Positions 8,379 through 16,738 of a stretch of 64,000 bases of DNA are shown one piece after another. The stretch's first letter is position 1. Every line of letters begins with the position of its first letter. The notes beneath the pieces were generated by a model, which had not been told where the DNA came from, made no database searches, and was given only the letters and a program-made list of their open reading frames with translations. Position numbers and translations under genes: made by a program. The stretch is from UBA1366 sp047602575. Its GTDB lineage: Bacteria > Bacillota > Clostridia > Oscillospirales > Ruminococcaceae. The stretch lies in the NCBI GenBank assembly GCA_047602575.1, contig JASGGY010000003.1:806001-870000 (forward strand), written 5' to 3'.

Positions 8379-9182
8379 ATGGTTATTTCGAGCAGGGAAA
8401 ACCCCCATGTGCAGCGGTTTAAAAAGCTCATTTCGTCGGCGAAATTCCGGCGGGAGGAGGGCTTGTTTGTCATCGAGGGCGCACGCGCGGTCGCGGACGC
8501 GGCGGCGGAAAACGCAGCGCTTGTCACGATGCTGCTCACCGAGGAAGCGGCGGAAAAATACGGCGCGCTGCTTAATTTTAACAAGCTCACGGCGGCAGCG
8601 GGCGGCGCGGTTTATACAATCAGCGAGCAGCTCGCCGCGCAGATTTCCGGCACAGAACGCCCCCAGGGGGTGTTCGCCGCAGTAAAAACACTTGACAAAA
8701 CGCTTTCGGCTGATACAATGGATAGTAGCGGGAAATATCTCCTGCTCAACCGCCTGCAGGATCCAGGCAACTTAGGAACAATCCTGCGTACCGCCGACGC
8801 GGTGGGGATCTCCGGCGTGATCATGACGCGGGACTGCTGCGATCTCTATAACCCGAAAGCCGTCCGCGCGACGATGGGAAGTCTGTTCCGGCTGGCGATT
8901 TTCACCGACTGCGATTACGGCGACGCGCTTTCTGCGCTGACCGGCGCGGGGCTTGTAACGTATGCGGCGGTGGTCGGCGCGGATGCCGCGGATGCCGCGG
9001 AGGTGCGCGATGCCGATTTCTCCCGCCCTTGCGCGGTTGTCATCGGCAACGAGGGCGCGGGGCTTTCGGCGGAGGAAGCCGCATTGTGCGCGGCGCGTGT
9101 TACCATCCGCATGAACGGAACAATCAACTCCCTCAACGCGTCCGCAGCGGCGGCGATTATACTGTGGGAGATGTTCCGATAA
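8379..9182 (+). CDS. SpoU/TrmH family RNA methyltransferase
   Basis: This 267-residue protein has an N-terminal substrate-binding domain that starts VISSRENPHVQRFKKL, and a C-terminal knotted SPOUT domain with the three motifs LQDPGNLGTILRTADA, VVIGNEGAGLSAE and INSLNASAAAAIIL. It should 2'-O-methylate a ribose in rRNA or tRNA using S-adenosylmethionine. The third motif usually reads ESLN; here the Glu is Asn. Placement after rplT is common in Firmicutes (YsgA-like). The start is uncertain: ATG at 8379, or GTG at 8370, with only a weak ribosome binding site. Confidence 0.88.
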   Translation: MVISSRENPHVQRFKKLISSAKFRREEGLFVIEGARAVADAAAENAALVTMLLTEEAAEKYGALLNFNKLTAAAGGAVYTISEQLAAQISGTERPQGVFAAVKTLDKTLSADTMDSSGKYLLLNRLQDPGNLGTILRTADAVGISGVIMTRDCCDLYNPKAVRATMGSLFRLAIFTDCDYGDALSALTGAGLVTYAAVVGADAADAAEVRDADFSRPCAVVIGNEGAGLSAEEAALCAARVTIRMNGTINSLNASAAAAIILWEMFR

Positions 9183-9212
9183 GGACTTGTGCATTGACAG
9201 AGGAGGGCATTT

Positions 9213-10430
9213 ATGGACGACAACCTGCTGTACTGGATCTGGCTGACGGTGGTGTTCGGACCGGCAAACCCGCGCAAGTGGGCGGTTCTGTCCCATTTCG
9301 GCGATGTGAAGGAATGCCACGCGGCGCTTTCCCGCGGGCAATCCCCGCTTCTGACCGAGCAGGAACGGCGTTCTTTGAAAGCCGCCGAGCTGGAAAAATG
9401 CGAGAAGCTGCTTGCATATTGCACAAAAAAACACATAACAATATACTGCTTTGACAGTCCGGATTATCCCGAGCCGCTTCAGGAAATCTACAACCCGCCC
9501 GCGGTGCTGTTTGCTTACGGCGCGCTTTCGGCGCAGCAGGATCTGCTGTCGGTGGGGGCGGTGGGTGCGCGCAATCCGTCGGACTATTCCCTGCGCGTGT
9601 GCGAAGCGCTCTGCGGGGCACTGGCGCAAAACGGCGTGACGGTGGTCAGCGGCTTTGCGGCGGGGGTTGATACCTGCGCGCACCGTGCCGCCATTGCCGC
9701 GGGCGGGCGAACCATCGCCGTGCTGGGCGCGGGACTGGAGTATGATTACCCCAAGGGCACAACGGATTTCAAACGCGAAATCGCACAGAACGGCGCGGTG
9801 ATCTCGGAGTACTTCCCCGGTCACAAGCCCGCTTATACGGACTTTAAGGCGCGCAACCGGATTCTTTCGGGCATCAGCCGCGGCGTGGCGGTCATCGAGG
9901 CATCAACCACCAGCGGATCGCTCAACACCGTCAGCCACGCGCTTTCGCAGAGCCGTGACGTATTCTGCGTGCCGCCCCACGACGTTTTCGACCGGCGCTA
10001 TGCCGGCATGGGCGATCTGCTGCGCGACGGCGCGATCCCGCTGATGAGCGCGGAGGATATTCTGTTTGAATACGGCGACCGCTTCCGGACGCTCGAGGGC
10101 TTCCCCGCCCGACCGGAGGATCGGCGCGTCAAGAGCGAGGAAATGCGCGCGCTGTTTTCGGATCTTGCGGTGCGCGACGAATTTCCGGAAAACAAACGCA
10201 CCCGCGCAGACGAAGCATCCGCACCCGCACAACCGGCTGCCGTGCTTCCCGATGACGCAACGCCACTCGCGCGGGCGGTCTGGGACTGCCTGAAGGAGCG
10301 TCCCATGCACACCGACGAGCTTGCCGCGGCGCTTGACGCGGACATCACGGATATTTTTACGGAGCTGACCGAGCTGGAGCTGACCGGCGCTGTGCAGTCC
10401 CTTGCGGGCAACCGTTACGCGGCGTTATAA
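9213..10430 (+). CDS. dprA: DNA-processing protein DprA
   Basis: DprA (405 residues) loads RecA onto incoming single-stranded DNA during transformation. The Rossmann-like core shows VVSGFAAGVDTCAHRAA, GGRTIAVLGAGLEYDYP, and RNRILSGISRGVAVIEAS followed by SGSLNTVSHALSQSRDVF. An N-terminal SAM-like helical domain precedes it, and residues 340-405 form a winged-helix domain (LARAVWDCLKERPMHTDEL). GAGGAGGG precedes the ATG. The gene is followed by topA after about 50 bases, the usual dprA-topA-trmFO order. Confidence 0.95.
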   Translation: MDDNLLYWIWLTVVFGPANPRKWAVLSHFGDVKECHAALSRGQSPLLTEQERRSLKAAELEKCEKLLAYCTKKHITIYCFDSPDYPEPLQEIYNPPAVLFAYGALSAQQDLLSVGAVGARNPSDYSLRVCEALCGALAQNGVTVVSGFAAGVDTCAHRAAIAAGGRTIAVLGAGLEYDYPKGTTDFKREIAQNGAVISEYFPGHKPAYTDFKARNRILSGISRGVAVIEASTTSGSLNTVSHALSQSRDVFCVPPHDVFDRRYAGMGDLLRDGAIPLMSAEDILFEYGDRFRTLEGFPARPEDRRVKSEEMRALFSDLAVRDEFPENKRTRADEASAPAQPAAVLPDDATPLARAVWDCLKERPMHTDELAAALDADITDIFTELTELELTGAVQSLAGNRYAAL

Positions 10431-10481
10431 AACCTGCGGACGGTTTGCCGCTTACATCTCGAAACAGGAATGGTGAACAGA

Positions 10482-12572
10482 TTGGCTGATTTGATTATCG
10501 TGGAATCCCCCACCAAGGTGAATACCATCAAACGCTACCTCAAGGGTGACTACGAGGTTGTCGCTTCGATGGGGCATCTGCGCGATCTGCCCAAGTCAAA
10601 GCTGGGCGTGGACGTGGAGCAAAGCTTTGCGCCGCATTATGTGGACATCAAGGGCAAGGAAGCCCTCATCAAGGAAATCAAGCGCAAGGCGAAAAAAAGT
10701 ACGCACGTCTATCTGGCGGGCGACCCCGACCGCGAGGGAGAAGCAATTTCGTGGCATCTCGCGCAGCTGCTGGGGCTTGACATTAACGACCAGAACCGCG
10801 TGACCTTCAACGAAATCACCGAAAGCGGCATCAAGACCGGCATGGCGAACCCCCGCAGCATTGACCTCAATCTCGTCAACGCACAGCAGGCGCGCCGGAT
10901 TCTCGACCGCATTCTGGGTTATAAGCTCTCCCCGTTTTTGTGGAAAAAAGTGCGCAGGGGCTTGTCCGCCGGGCGCGTACAGTCCGTTGCGGTGCGCATG
11001 ATTGTGGATCGGGAAAACGAAATCCGCAGCTTTGTTTCACAGGAATACTGGTCGGTGGACGCGATGCTCATCGCACCGTCAAACAAGAAGCCGTTTGCGG
11101 CAAAGCTTGTGAGCGTGGACGGCGCAAAGCGCGAGTTCCCCGACAAGGAAAGCGTGGACGAGATTTTAAAACGCTTGGAAAAAGCTGATTTCACCGTGAC
11201 AAACGTCAAAAAAAGCGTGCATAAAAAATCCGCGGCGCCGCCCTTTACCACCTCCACCCTGCAGCAGGAGGCATCCCGCCGGCTGGGCTTCCAGACGCGC
11301 AAGACGATGAAAACCGCGCAGGAATTATACGAGGGCGTTGACATCGACAACATGGGACCGACGGGTCTGATCACCTATATGCGTACCGACAGCCTGCGGA
11401 TTTCCGACGAGGCGCGGGGTATGGCATATGAGTTCATACGCGGAAAATACGGCGAGCCCTACATTCCCACCGCCGTGAAGAAATACAAAACCAAATCCAA
11501 CGCGCAGGATGCGCACGAGGCAATCCGTCCCGCGCATCCGGAGCTTACGCCCATTTCGCTCAAGGAAAAGGGCTTGAGCGCCGATCAGTATAAGCTTTAC
11601 AAGCTCATCTGGGAGCGCTTTATCGCCAGCCAGATGGCGGACTGCCTGATGGATATGGTGTCCGTGGACATCAACGCGGCGGGCTGCGGCTTTAAGGCAA
11701 GCGGACATTCGGTGAAATTCGACGGCTTCACGGTGCTTTATGAGGAAGCCAAGGACGAAGATCCGGAAAAGAGCAGCGTGCTTCCCCCGATTGCGAAAAA
11801 CGACGCGCTCAAGGTGAAAAGCCTTGCCGGCAACCAGCATTTCACCCAGCCGCCCCCGCGCTACACCGAAGCCACGCTGGTCAAAGCGTTTGAGGAAAAC
11901 GGCATCGGCCGCCCCTCGACCTACGCCCCCACGATCACGACCATCCTCAACCGCAGCTATGTCGAGCGCGAGGGCAAGCAGCTTAAGCCGACCATGCTCG
12001 GCGAGGTGACGACGGAGCTGATGAAGGAGCATTTCCAGCGCATCGTGGATGTGAAGTTCACCGCGGGCATGGAAACCGATCTCGACAGCGTGGAAACCGG
12101 CAAAAAAAGCTGGGTTAAAACGCTCAGCGAGTTTTATAAGGACTTCAGCACGGCGCTGACCGACGCGGAGCAGGCGATGGACGGCAAGCGGGTGAAGATT
12201 CCCGCTGAGGAAACCGATCAGGTCTGCGAGCTTTGCGGGAAGCCGATGGTCATCAAAATCGGGCGCTTCGGCAAATTCCTTGCCTGCTCGGGCTTTCCGG
12301 AATGCAAGAACACCAAGCGAATCGTGCAGGAAGCGGGCGGTCTCTGTCCGCTGTGCGGCGGAAAGATGCTGCTGAAGAAAACCAAGACGGGCAAAAAATA
12401 TTACGGCTGCGAGAAAAACCCCGCCTGCGCGTTTATGACATGGGACGTACCCACGGACGAACGCTGCCCGCAGTGCGGCGCGACGCTCTTTAACAAGGGC
12501 GGAAAAAACGGAAAGCTGCTATGCCACAAGGAAGGCTGCGGCTTTGAAAAGGCGGCAAGCCATGAGGGCTGA
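10482..12572 (+). CDS. topA: DNA topoisomerase I
   Basis: This type IA topoisomerase relaxes negative supercoils. The TOPRIM domain opens with ADLIIVESPTKVNTIKRYL and contains DPDREGE; the catalytic tyrosine is in GLITYMRTDSLRIS. Three C-terminal zinc-ribbon modules are visible, starting CELCGKPM, CPLCGGKM and CPQCGATL. About 696 residues, a normal length. I prefer the TTG at 10482 because it gives the family's M-A-D-L-I N-terminus with AGGA 12 bases upstream; an ATG at 10470 in the same frame abuts that AGGA directly. The last 11 bases overlap trmFO. Confidence 0.96.
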   Translation: MADLIIVESPTKVNTIKRYLKGDYEVVASMGHLRDLPKSKLGVDVEQSFAPHYVDIKGKEALIKEIKRKAKKSTHVYLAGDPDREGEAISWHLAQLLGLDINDQNRVTFNEITESGIKTGMANPRSIDLNLVNAQQARRILDRILGYKLSPFLWKKVRRGLSAGRVQSVAVRMIVDRENEIRSFVSQEYWSVDAMLIAPSNKKPFAAKLVSVDGAKREFPDKESVDEILKRLEKADFTVTNVKKSVHKKSAAPPFTTSTLQQEASRRLGFQTRKTMKTAQELYEGVDIDNMGPTGLITYMRTDSLRISDEARGMAYEFIRGKYGEPYIPTAVKKYKTKSNAQDAHEAIRPAHPELTPISLKEKGLSADQYKLYKLIWERFIASQMADCLMDMVSVDINAAGCGFKASGHSVKFDGFTVLYEEAKDEDPEKSSVLPPIAKNDALKVKSLAGNQHFTQPPPRYTEATLVKAFEENGIGRPSTYAPTITTILNRSYVEREGKQLKPTMLGEVTTELMKEHFQRIVDVKFTAGMETDLDSVETGKKSWVKTLSEFYKDFSTALTDAEQAMDGKRVKIPAEETDQVCELCGKPMVIKIGRFGKFLACSGFPECKNTKRIVQEAGGLCPLCGGKMLLKKTKTGKKYYGCEKNPACAFMTWDVPTDERCPQCGATLFNKGGKNGKLLCHKEGCGFEKAASHEG

Positions 12573-13884
12573 TCAAGCCCTGCAGGCTGCGGTCATCGGC
12601 GCGGGGCTTGCGGGCTGTGAGGCGGCATGGGCGCTCGCAAACGCGGGGTTCAGCGTGACGCTCTATGAAATGAAGCCCGAACGCTATTCCCCCGCGCACA
12701 AATTCCACGGCTTTGCGGAGCTGGTCTGTTCCAATTCCCTCAAAGCCGAACGCGCGGAATCCGCGGCGGGGATGCTCAAAGCCGAAATGCGCCGCTTAGG
12801 CTCGCTGGTGATGGAATGCGCCGACCTAACGCGCGTTCCCGCAGGGGGGGCGCTGGCGGTTGACCGCGAACGCTTTTCGCTGGCGGTGACGGAGAAAATC
12901 CGCTCCCGTCCGGAAATCACGGTTGTTCCCGGCGAGGTGACGAAGCTTCCGGCGGGGGCGGCTGTGATTTGCACAGGGCCTTTGACCGCCGGTGCGCTTG
13001 CGGATGAAATCAAAACGCTGTGCGGGGATTACTTAAGCTTTCACGACGCGGCGGCACCGATTGTCGAAACGGACAGCATTGATCTGGAAAGGGTTTTTTA
13101 CGCGGCGCGTTACGACCGCGGCGAAGCGGATTACATCAACTGCCCGATGGACAAGGACTCCTACCTCGCCTTTCACGACGCGCTGGTTCATGCGGAAGCA
13201 GTCGAGCTGCGCGATTACGAAAAGGAACATTTTAAAGTCTATGAGGGCTGTATGCCCATTGAGGTTCTGGCAAAGCGCGGTGTGGACACCATGCGGTTCG
13301 GCCCGCTCAAGCCGGTGGGGCTAACCGATCCCGCAACGGGGCGGCGTCCGTATGCAGTGATTCAGCTGCGCGCGGAAAACACGCAGGGAACGCTTTATAA
13401 TCTGGTGGGCTTTCAGACAAACCTGAAATTCGGCGAACAGAAGCGCGTGTTCTCGATGATTCCGGGCTTAGAAAACGCCGTGTTCGCGCGCTACGGCGTG
13501 ATGCACCGCAACACTTTCCTCGATGCGCCCCGCCTGCTGACTGCGGGCTTTCAGCTCAAAAGTGCGCCGCATATCTTCTTCGGCGGGCAAATCACAGGCG
13601 TGGAGGGCTACACCGAATCCGCTGCGAGCGGCATTCTGGCGGGGATGAATCTGGCGCGCAGTCTGACCGGACAAGCTCCCCTCCTCCTCCCGCGCGAAAC
13701 GATGCTCGGCGCGCTGTGTTCTTACATCAGCGACGGGAACGTCCGGGATTTCCAGCCGATGGGTGCGAACATGGGCATTCTGCCGCCGCTTGCGCAACCC
13801 ATCCGCGACAAAAAGCTGCGCTACGAAGCGCTCTCCGCGCGCGGTCTGGCGGCGCTTGACGACTTGCTGAAATTGGCTTTATGA
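12562..13884 (+). CDS. trmFO: FADH2/folate-dependent tRNA-U54 methyltransferase TrmFO
   Basis: This 440-residue flavoprotein forms ribothymidine at position 54 of tRNA using methylenetetrahydrofolate. The FAD-binding AAVIGAGLAGCEAAWALA lies near the N-terminus, with CSNSLKAE and the catalytic-region Cys in NCPMDKDSYLAFHDAL, then FGGQITGVEGYTESAASG near the C-terminus. It overlaps the end of topA by 11 bases, indicating translational coupling. Confidence 0.95.
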   Translation: MRADQALQAAVIGAGLAGCEAAWALANAGFSVTLYEMKPERYSPAHKFHGFAELVCSNSLKAERAESAAGMLKAEMRRLGSLVMECADLTRVPAGGALAVDRERFSLAVTEKIRSRPEITVVPGEVTKLPAGAAVICTGPLTAGALADEIKTLCGDYLSFHDAAAPIVETDSIDLERVFYAARYDRGEADYINCPMDKDSYLAFHDALVHAEAVELRDYEKEHFKVYEGCMPIEVLAKRGVDTMRFGPLKPVGLTDPATGRRPYAVIQLRAENTQGTLYNLVGFQTNLKFGEQKRVFSMIPGLENAVFARYGVMHRNTFLDAPRLLTAGFQLKSAPHIFFGGQITGVEGYTESAASGILAGMNLARSLTGQAPLLLPRETMLGALCSYISDGNVRDFQPMGANMGILPPLAQPIRDKKLRYEALSARGLAALDDLLKLAL

Positions 13885-13933
13885 AACTTGACTTAGCCGA
13901 ATTTACTGAACGGCTCAGAAAGGATGCTTGCAT

Positions 13934-14921
13934 ATGAATATCATCATCGACGCTTTCGGCGGCGACAACGCGCCGGACGAAGTGATCAAGGGTGCCGTGA
14001 AAGCGACGGCGGACTTTCAGATTGACATCACGCTGGCGGGGGACGGGGAGAAAATCCGCGCGGCGGCGCAGCGGCTGGGTGTGGACATCTCAACGCTTAA
14101 AATTCTCGAAGCGCCCGCTGTTATGGGAATATGCGAAGAGCCCACGGAGATATTAAAGAGCAGGAAGGACAGCTCCATGGCGGTCGGGATGCAGGCGCTT
14201 GCCGACGGCGCGGGTGATGCGTTCGTTTCTGCCGGCTCAACGGGTGCGCTGCTGGTCGGGGCGACATTCATCGTCAAGCGGCTCAAGGGCGTGAAGCGCT
14301 GCGCACTGGCGACGGTGCTTCCGACGGCAAAGCAGCCGGTGATGCTTCTTGACGCGGGCGCAAATGCCGACTGCCGTCCGGAAATGCTCGTGCAGTTCAG
14401 CATCATGGGCAGCGCTTACATGAACAAAATCCTCGGCGTCGAGAAGCCGGCTGTGGGCTTAATCAACATCGGCGCGGAGAAAACCAAGGGGCGCGAGCTG
14501 GAAGCTTGCCGCCTACGCACTGCTCGAACAAGCACCGCTCCACTTCATCGGCAATGTGGAGGCGCGCGACTTCCCGCTCGGCGCGGCGGACGTGGTGGTA
14601 GCGGACGGCTTTTCCGGCAATCTGCTGTTGAAATTATACGAGGGTATGGGGAAATTCTTTACCGGCTCACTGAAAGATATGCTCACCCACAACACCCTCT
14701 CAAAAATCGCCGCGCTGATTCTCTCCGGCAGAATCAAGGACTTCAAGCGCAAGGTGGACTATTCCGAATACGGCGGCGCGCCCCTGCTGGGTGCGGCAAA
14801 GCCCGTTATCAAGGCGCACGGCAGCTCAAACGCAAAAGCCTTCTACAACGCAGTCCGTCAGGCAAAGCTGTTCACCGAGCGCAATGTCATCGCCGAAATC
14901 TCCGCAGCGCTTTCCAAATAG
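13934..14921 (+). pseudogene. plsX: phosphate acyltransferase PlsX, single +1 frameshift
   Basis: PlsX makes acyl-phosphate from acyl-ACP for phospholipid synthesis. The first part reads NIIIDAFGGDNAPDEVIKG and SAGSTGALLVGAT; after about 14501 the protein continues one base on with EARDFPLGAADVVVADGFSG and ends ISAALSK. Removing one G at 14500-14501 joins the two parts as GRELKLAAYALLEQ and gives a normal 328-residue PlsX. The gene is otherwise intact and normally essential, so a consensus error is as likely as a true mutation. Start ATG 13934, with AGAAAGGA 9 bases upstream. No acpP or fabD lies between it and rnc. Confidence 0.88.
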
Positions 14922-14977
14922 CGCCGGCGCTTTTGCCGCCCGCTTTCTAATCTCTAACCCCGAAAAGAGTTGAAACG

Positions 14978-15679
14978 ATGGATCTTGAAAAACAACATAC
15001 CGCTTTTGAAAAAGAAATCGGCTATGTGTTTAAAAACCGGAAGCTGCTTTGCGAAGCGCTTTCGCACTCGTCCTATGCCAACGAAAATAAAAAACTGCGC
15101 ACCAGCAACGAGCGGCTGGAGTTCCTTGGGGATTCCGTGCTGTCGATTGTGGTGTCGGATTATCTGTTCGCGCATTTCAAGCATCTGCCGGAGGGCGATC
15201 TGACGAAGCTGCGCGCGGCGCTTGTCTGCGAAAAATCGCTGCATAAATTCTCGGCGGATATTAATCTCGGACAATACCTGCTGCTTGGCAAGGGCGAGGA
15301 AAACACCGGCGGGCGGGTACGTCCGTCGATCATCGCCGACGCGTTTGAAGCGGTCATCGCCGCGATTTATCTCGACGGCGGCATGGAACCGGCAAAAAAA
15401 CACATCCTGCGCTTTATCCCCGCCGCGGTCAGCGAAACCCGCCAGACGGGCTTTGAGGATTATAAGACGATTTTACAGGAAATCATCCAGAAAAACCCTG
15501 AGGAACACGTGGAGTATTTCCTCAAATGCGAGAGCGGACCGGATCACGACAAAGCGTTCACGGTGCAGGTTCTGCTCAACTCCAATCCCATCGGCGAGGG
15601 CACGGGCAAGTCGAAAAAGACCGCCGAGCAGCTTGCCGCAAAGGAAGCACTGGAGCTGATGGGCTATGTCACACCGTAA
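14978..15679 (+). CDS. rnc: ribonuclease III
   Basis: This 233-residue RNase III cleaves double-stranded RNA in rRNA processing. The signature NERLEFLGDSVLSIVVSDYL carries the catalytic acids, with DAFEAVIAAIYLDGG as the second acidic patch. A C-terminal dsRNA-binding domain ends GEGTGKSKKTAEQLAAKEAL. It follows plsX and overlaps the radical SAM gene by 14 bases. Confidence 0.96.
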   Translation: MDLEKQHTAFEKEIGYVFKNRKLLCEALSHSSYANENKKLRTSNERLEFLGDSVLSIVVSDYLFAHFKHLPEGDLTKLRAALVCEKSLHKFSADINLGQYLLLGKGEENTGGRVRPSIIADAFEAVIAAIYLDGGMEPAKKHILRFIPAAVSETRQTGFEDYKTILQEIIQKNPEEHVEYFLKCESGPDHDKAFTVQVLLNSNPIGEGTGKSKKTAEQLAAKEALELMGYVTP

Positions 15680-16682
15680 CATCGCGTTCTTTGTGCCGCA
15701 CCGCGGCTGCCCGCACACCTGCGCGTTCTGCAACCAGCACAGCATTTCCGGTCAGGCGGCTTGCCCGACGGCGGAGGATGTGCGCAAGGGCTGCGAACAG
15801 GCGCTGCGGGAAATTCCGGCGGCGCATTACGGCGAAACCGAGCTCGCATTTTTCGGCGGAAGCTTCACGGCGATTGACCAAATTTATATGGTGGAGCTGC
15901 TTACGGCGGCGCGTGAATTTGTGGGCGGCGGGAAATTCGCGGGCATCCGGATTTCCACCAGACCCGACTGTATCGACGGTGAAATACTCGACTTATTAAA
16001 AAGCTTCGGCGTGACGGTAATCGAGCTGGGCGCGCAAAGCCTCAACGACACGGTGCTTGCGGCAAACGGACGCGGGCACACGGCAGCGAACGTCCGGCAC
16101 GCGGCAAAGCTTGTGCAGGATGCGGGCTTCACACTGGGCTTGCAGATGATGACGGGGCTGTATCAGAGTTCTCCCGCGCTTGACATGGAAACCGCGCGCG
16201 GAATTGCGGCGCTTGCCCCGGACGAGGTGCGGATTTATCCGTGCGTTGTGCTGAAAAATACGCGTCTGGCGGAGCTGCTTACAGCCGGCGCATTTGTGCC
16301 GCAGGGTGTTGACGAAGCGGCGGCGCTTTGCGCGGACATGCTGGATCTGTTTGAACAGCGCGGTATCCGGATTCTCAAGGTCGGGCTGCACGCGTCGGAG
16401 CTGGTGGAAAGCGACCTGCTCGGCGGGGCATATCACCCGGCGTTCCGCGAAATCTGCGAAAGCCTGCGCTACCGCAAGCTTTTAGAAAAAGAATTCACGA
16501 ACTGCGAAAGCGGGATCGCCGCCGTCCCGATGAACAAACTGAGTGCCGCGATCGGGCACAAGGCGTGCAACCGCGATTACTTCGCGGCAAAGAGCATCCG
16601 GATACACTTCGTTCCCCAGCCGGGCGCGGAGCGGGAGCTGAAGGTTCTGCTGCGCAAGCCGATGCGGGAGAACCAATTATAA
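15666..16682 (+). CDS. radical SAM protein, Elp3/YhcC-like
   Basis: This 338-residue protein has the radical SAM cluster motif C15-x3-C19-x2-C22 (CPHTCAFC). A glycine-rich ELAFFGGSFT segment follows, then IRISTRPDCID and VIELGAQSLND, which are typical of the Elp3-like and coproporphyrinogen-oxidase-like group. Its C-terminal half resembles the RNA- or substrate-binding C-terminal domain of bacterial Elp3-like proteins. It lies between rnc and smc, as in other Clostridia, with translational coupling to rnc. The substrate is not known. Confidence 0.8.
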   Translation: MSHRNIAFFVPHRGCPHTCAFCNQHSISGQAACPTAEDVRKGCEQALREIPAAHYGETELAFFGGSFTAIDQIYMVELLTAAREFVGGGKFAGIRISTRPDCIDGEILDLLKSFGVTVIELGAQSLNDTVLAANGRGHTAANVRHAAKLVQDAGFTLGLQMMTGLYQSSPALDMETARGIAALAPDEVRIYPCVVLKNTRLAELLTAGAFVPQGVDEAAALCADMLDLFEQRGIRILKVGLHASELVESDLLGGAYHPAFREICESLRYRKLLEKEFTNCESGIAAVPMNKLSAAIGHKACNRDYFAAKSIRIHFVPQPGAERELKVLLRKPMRENQL

Positions 16683-16738
16683 AGAGCCGCCGTTATGGTC
16701 GGTATCATTCATCTCAAGCAGGAACAGGAGTGTGAACT

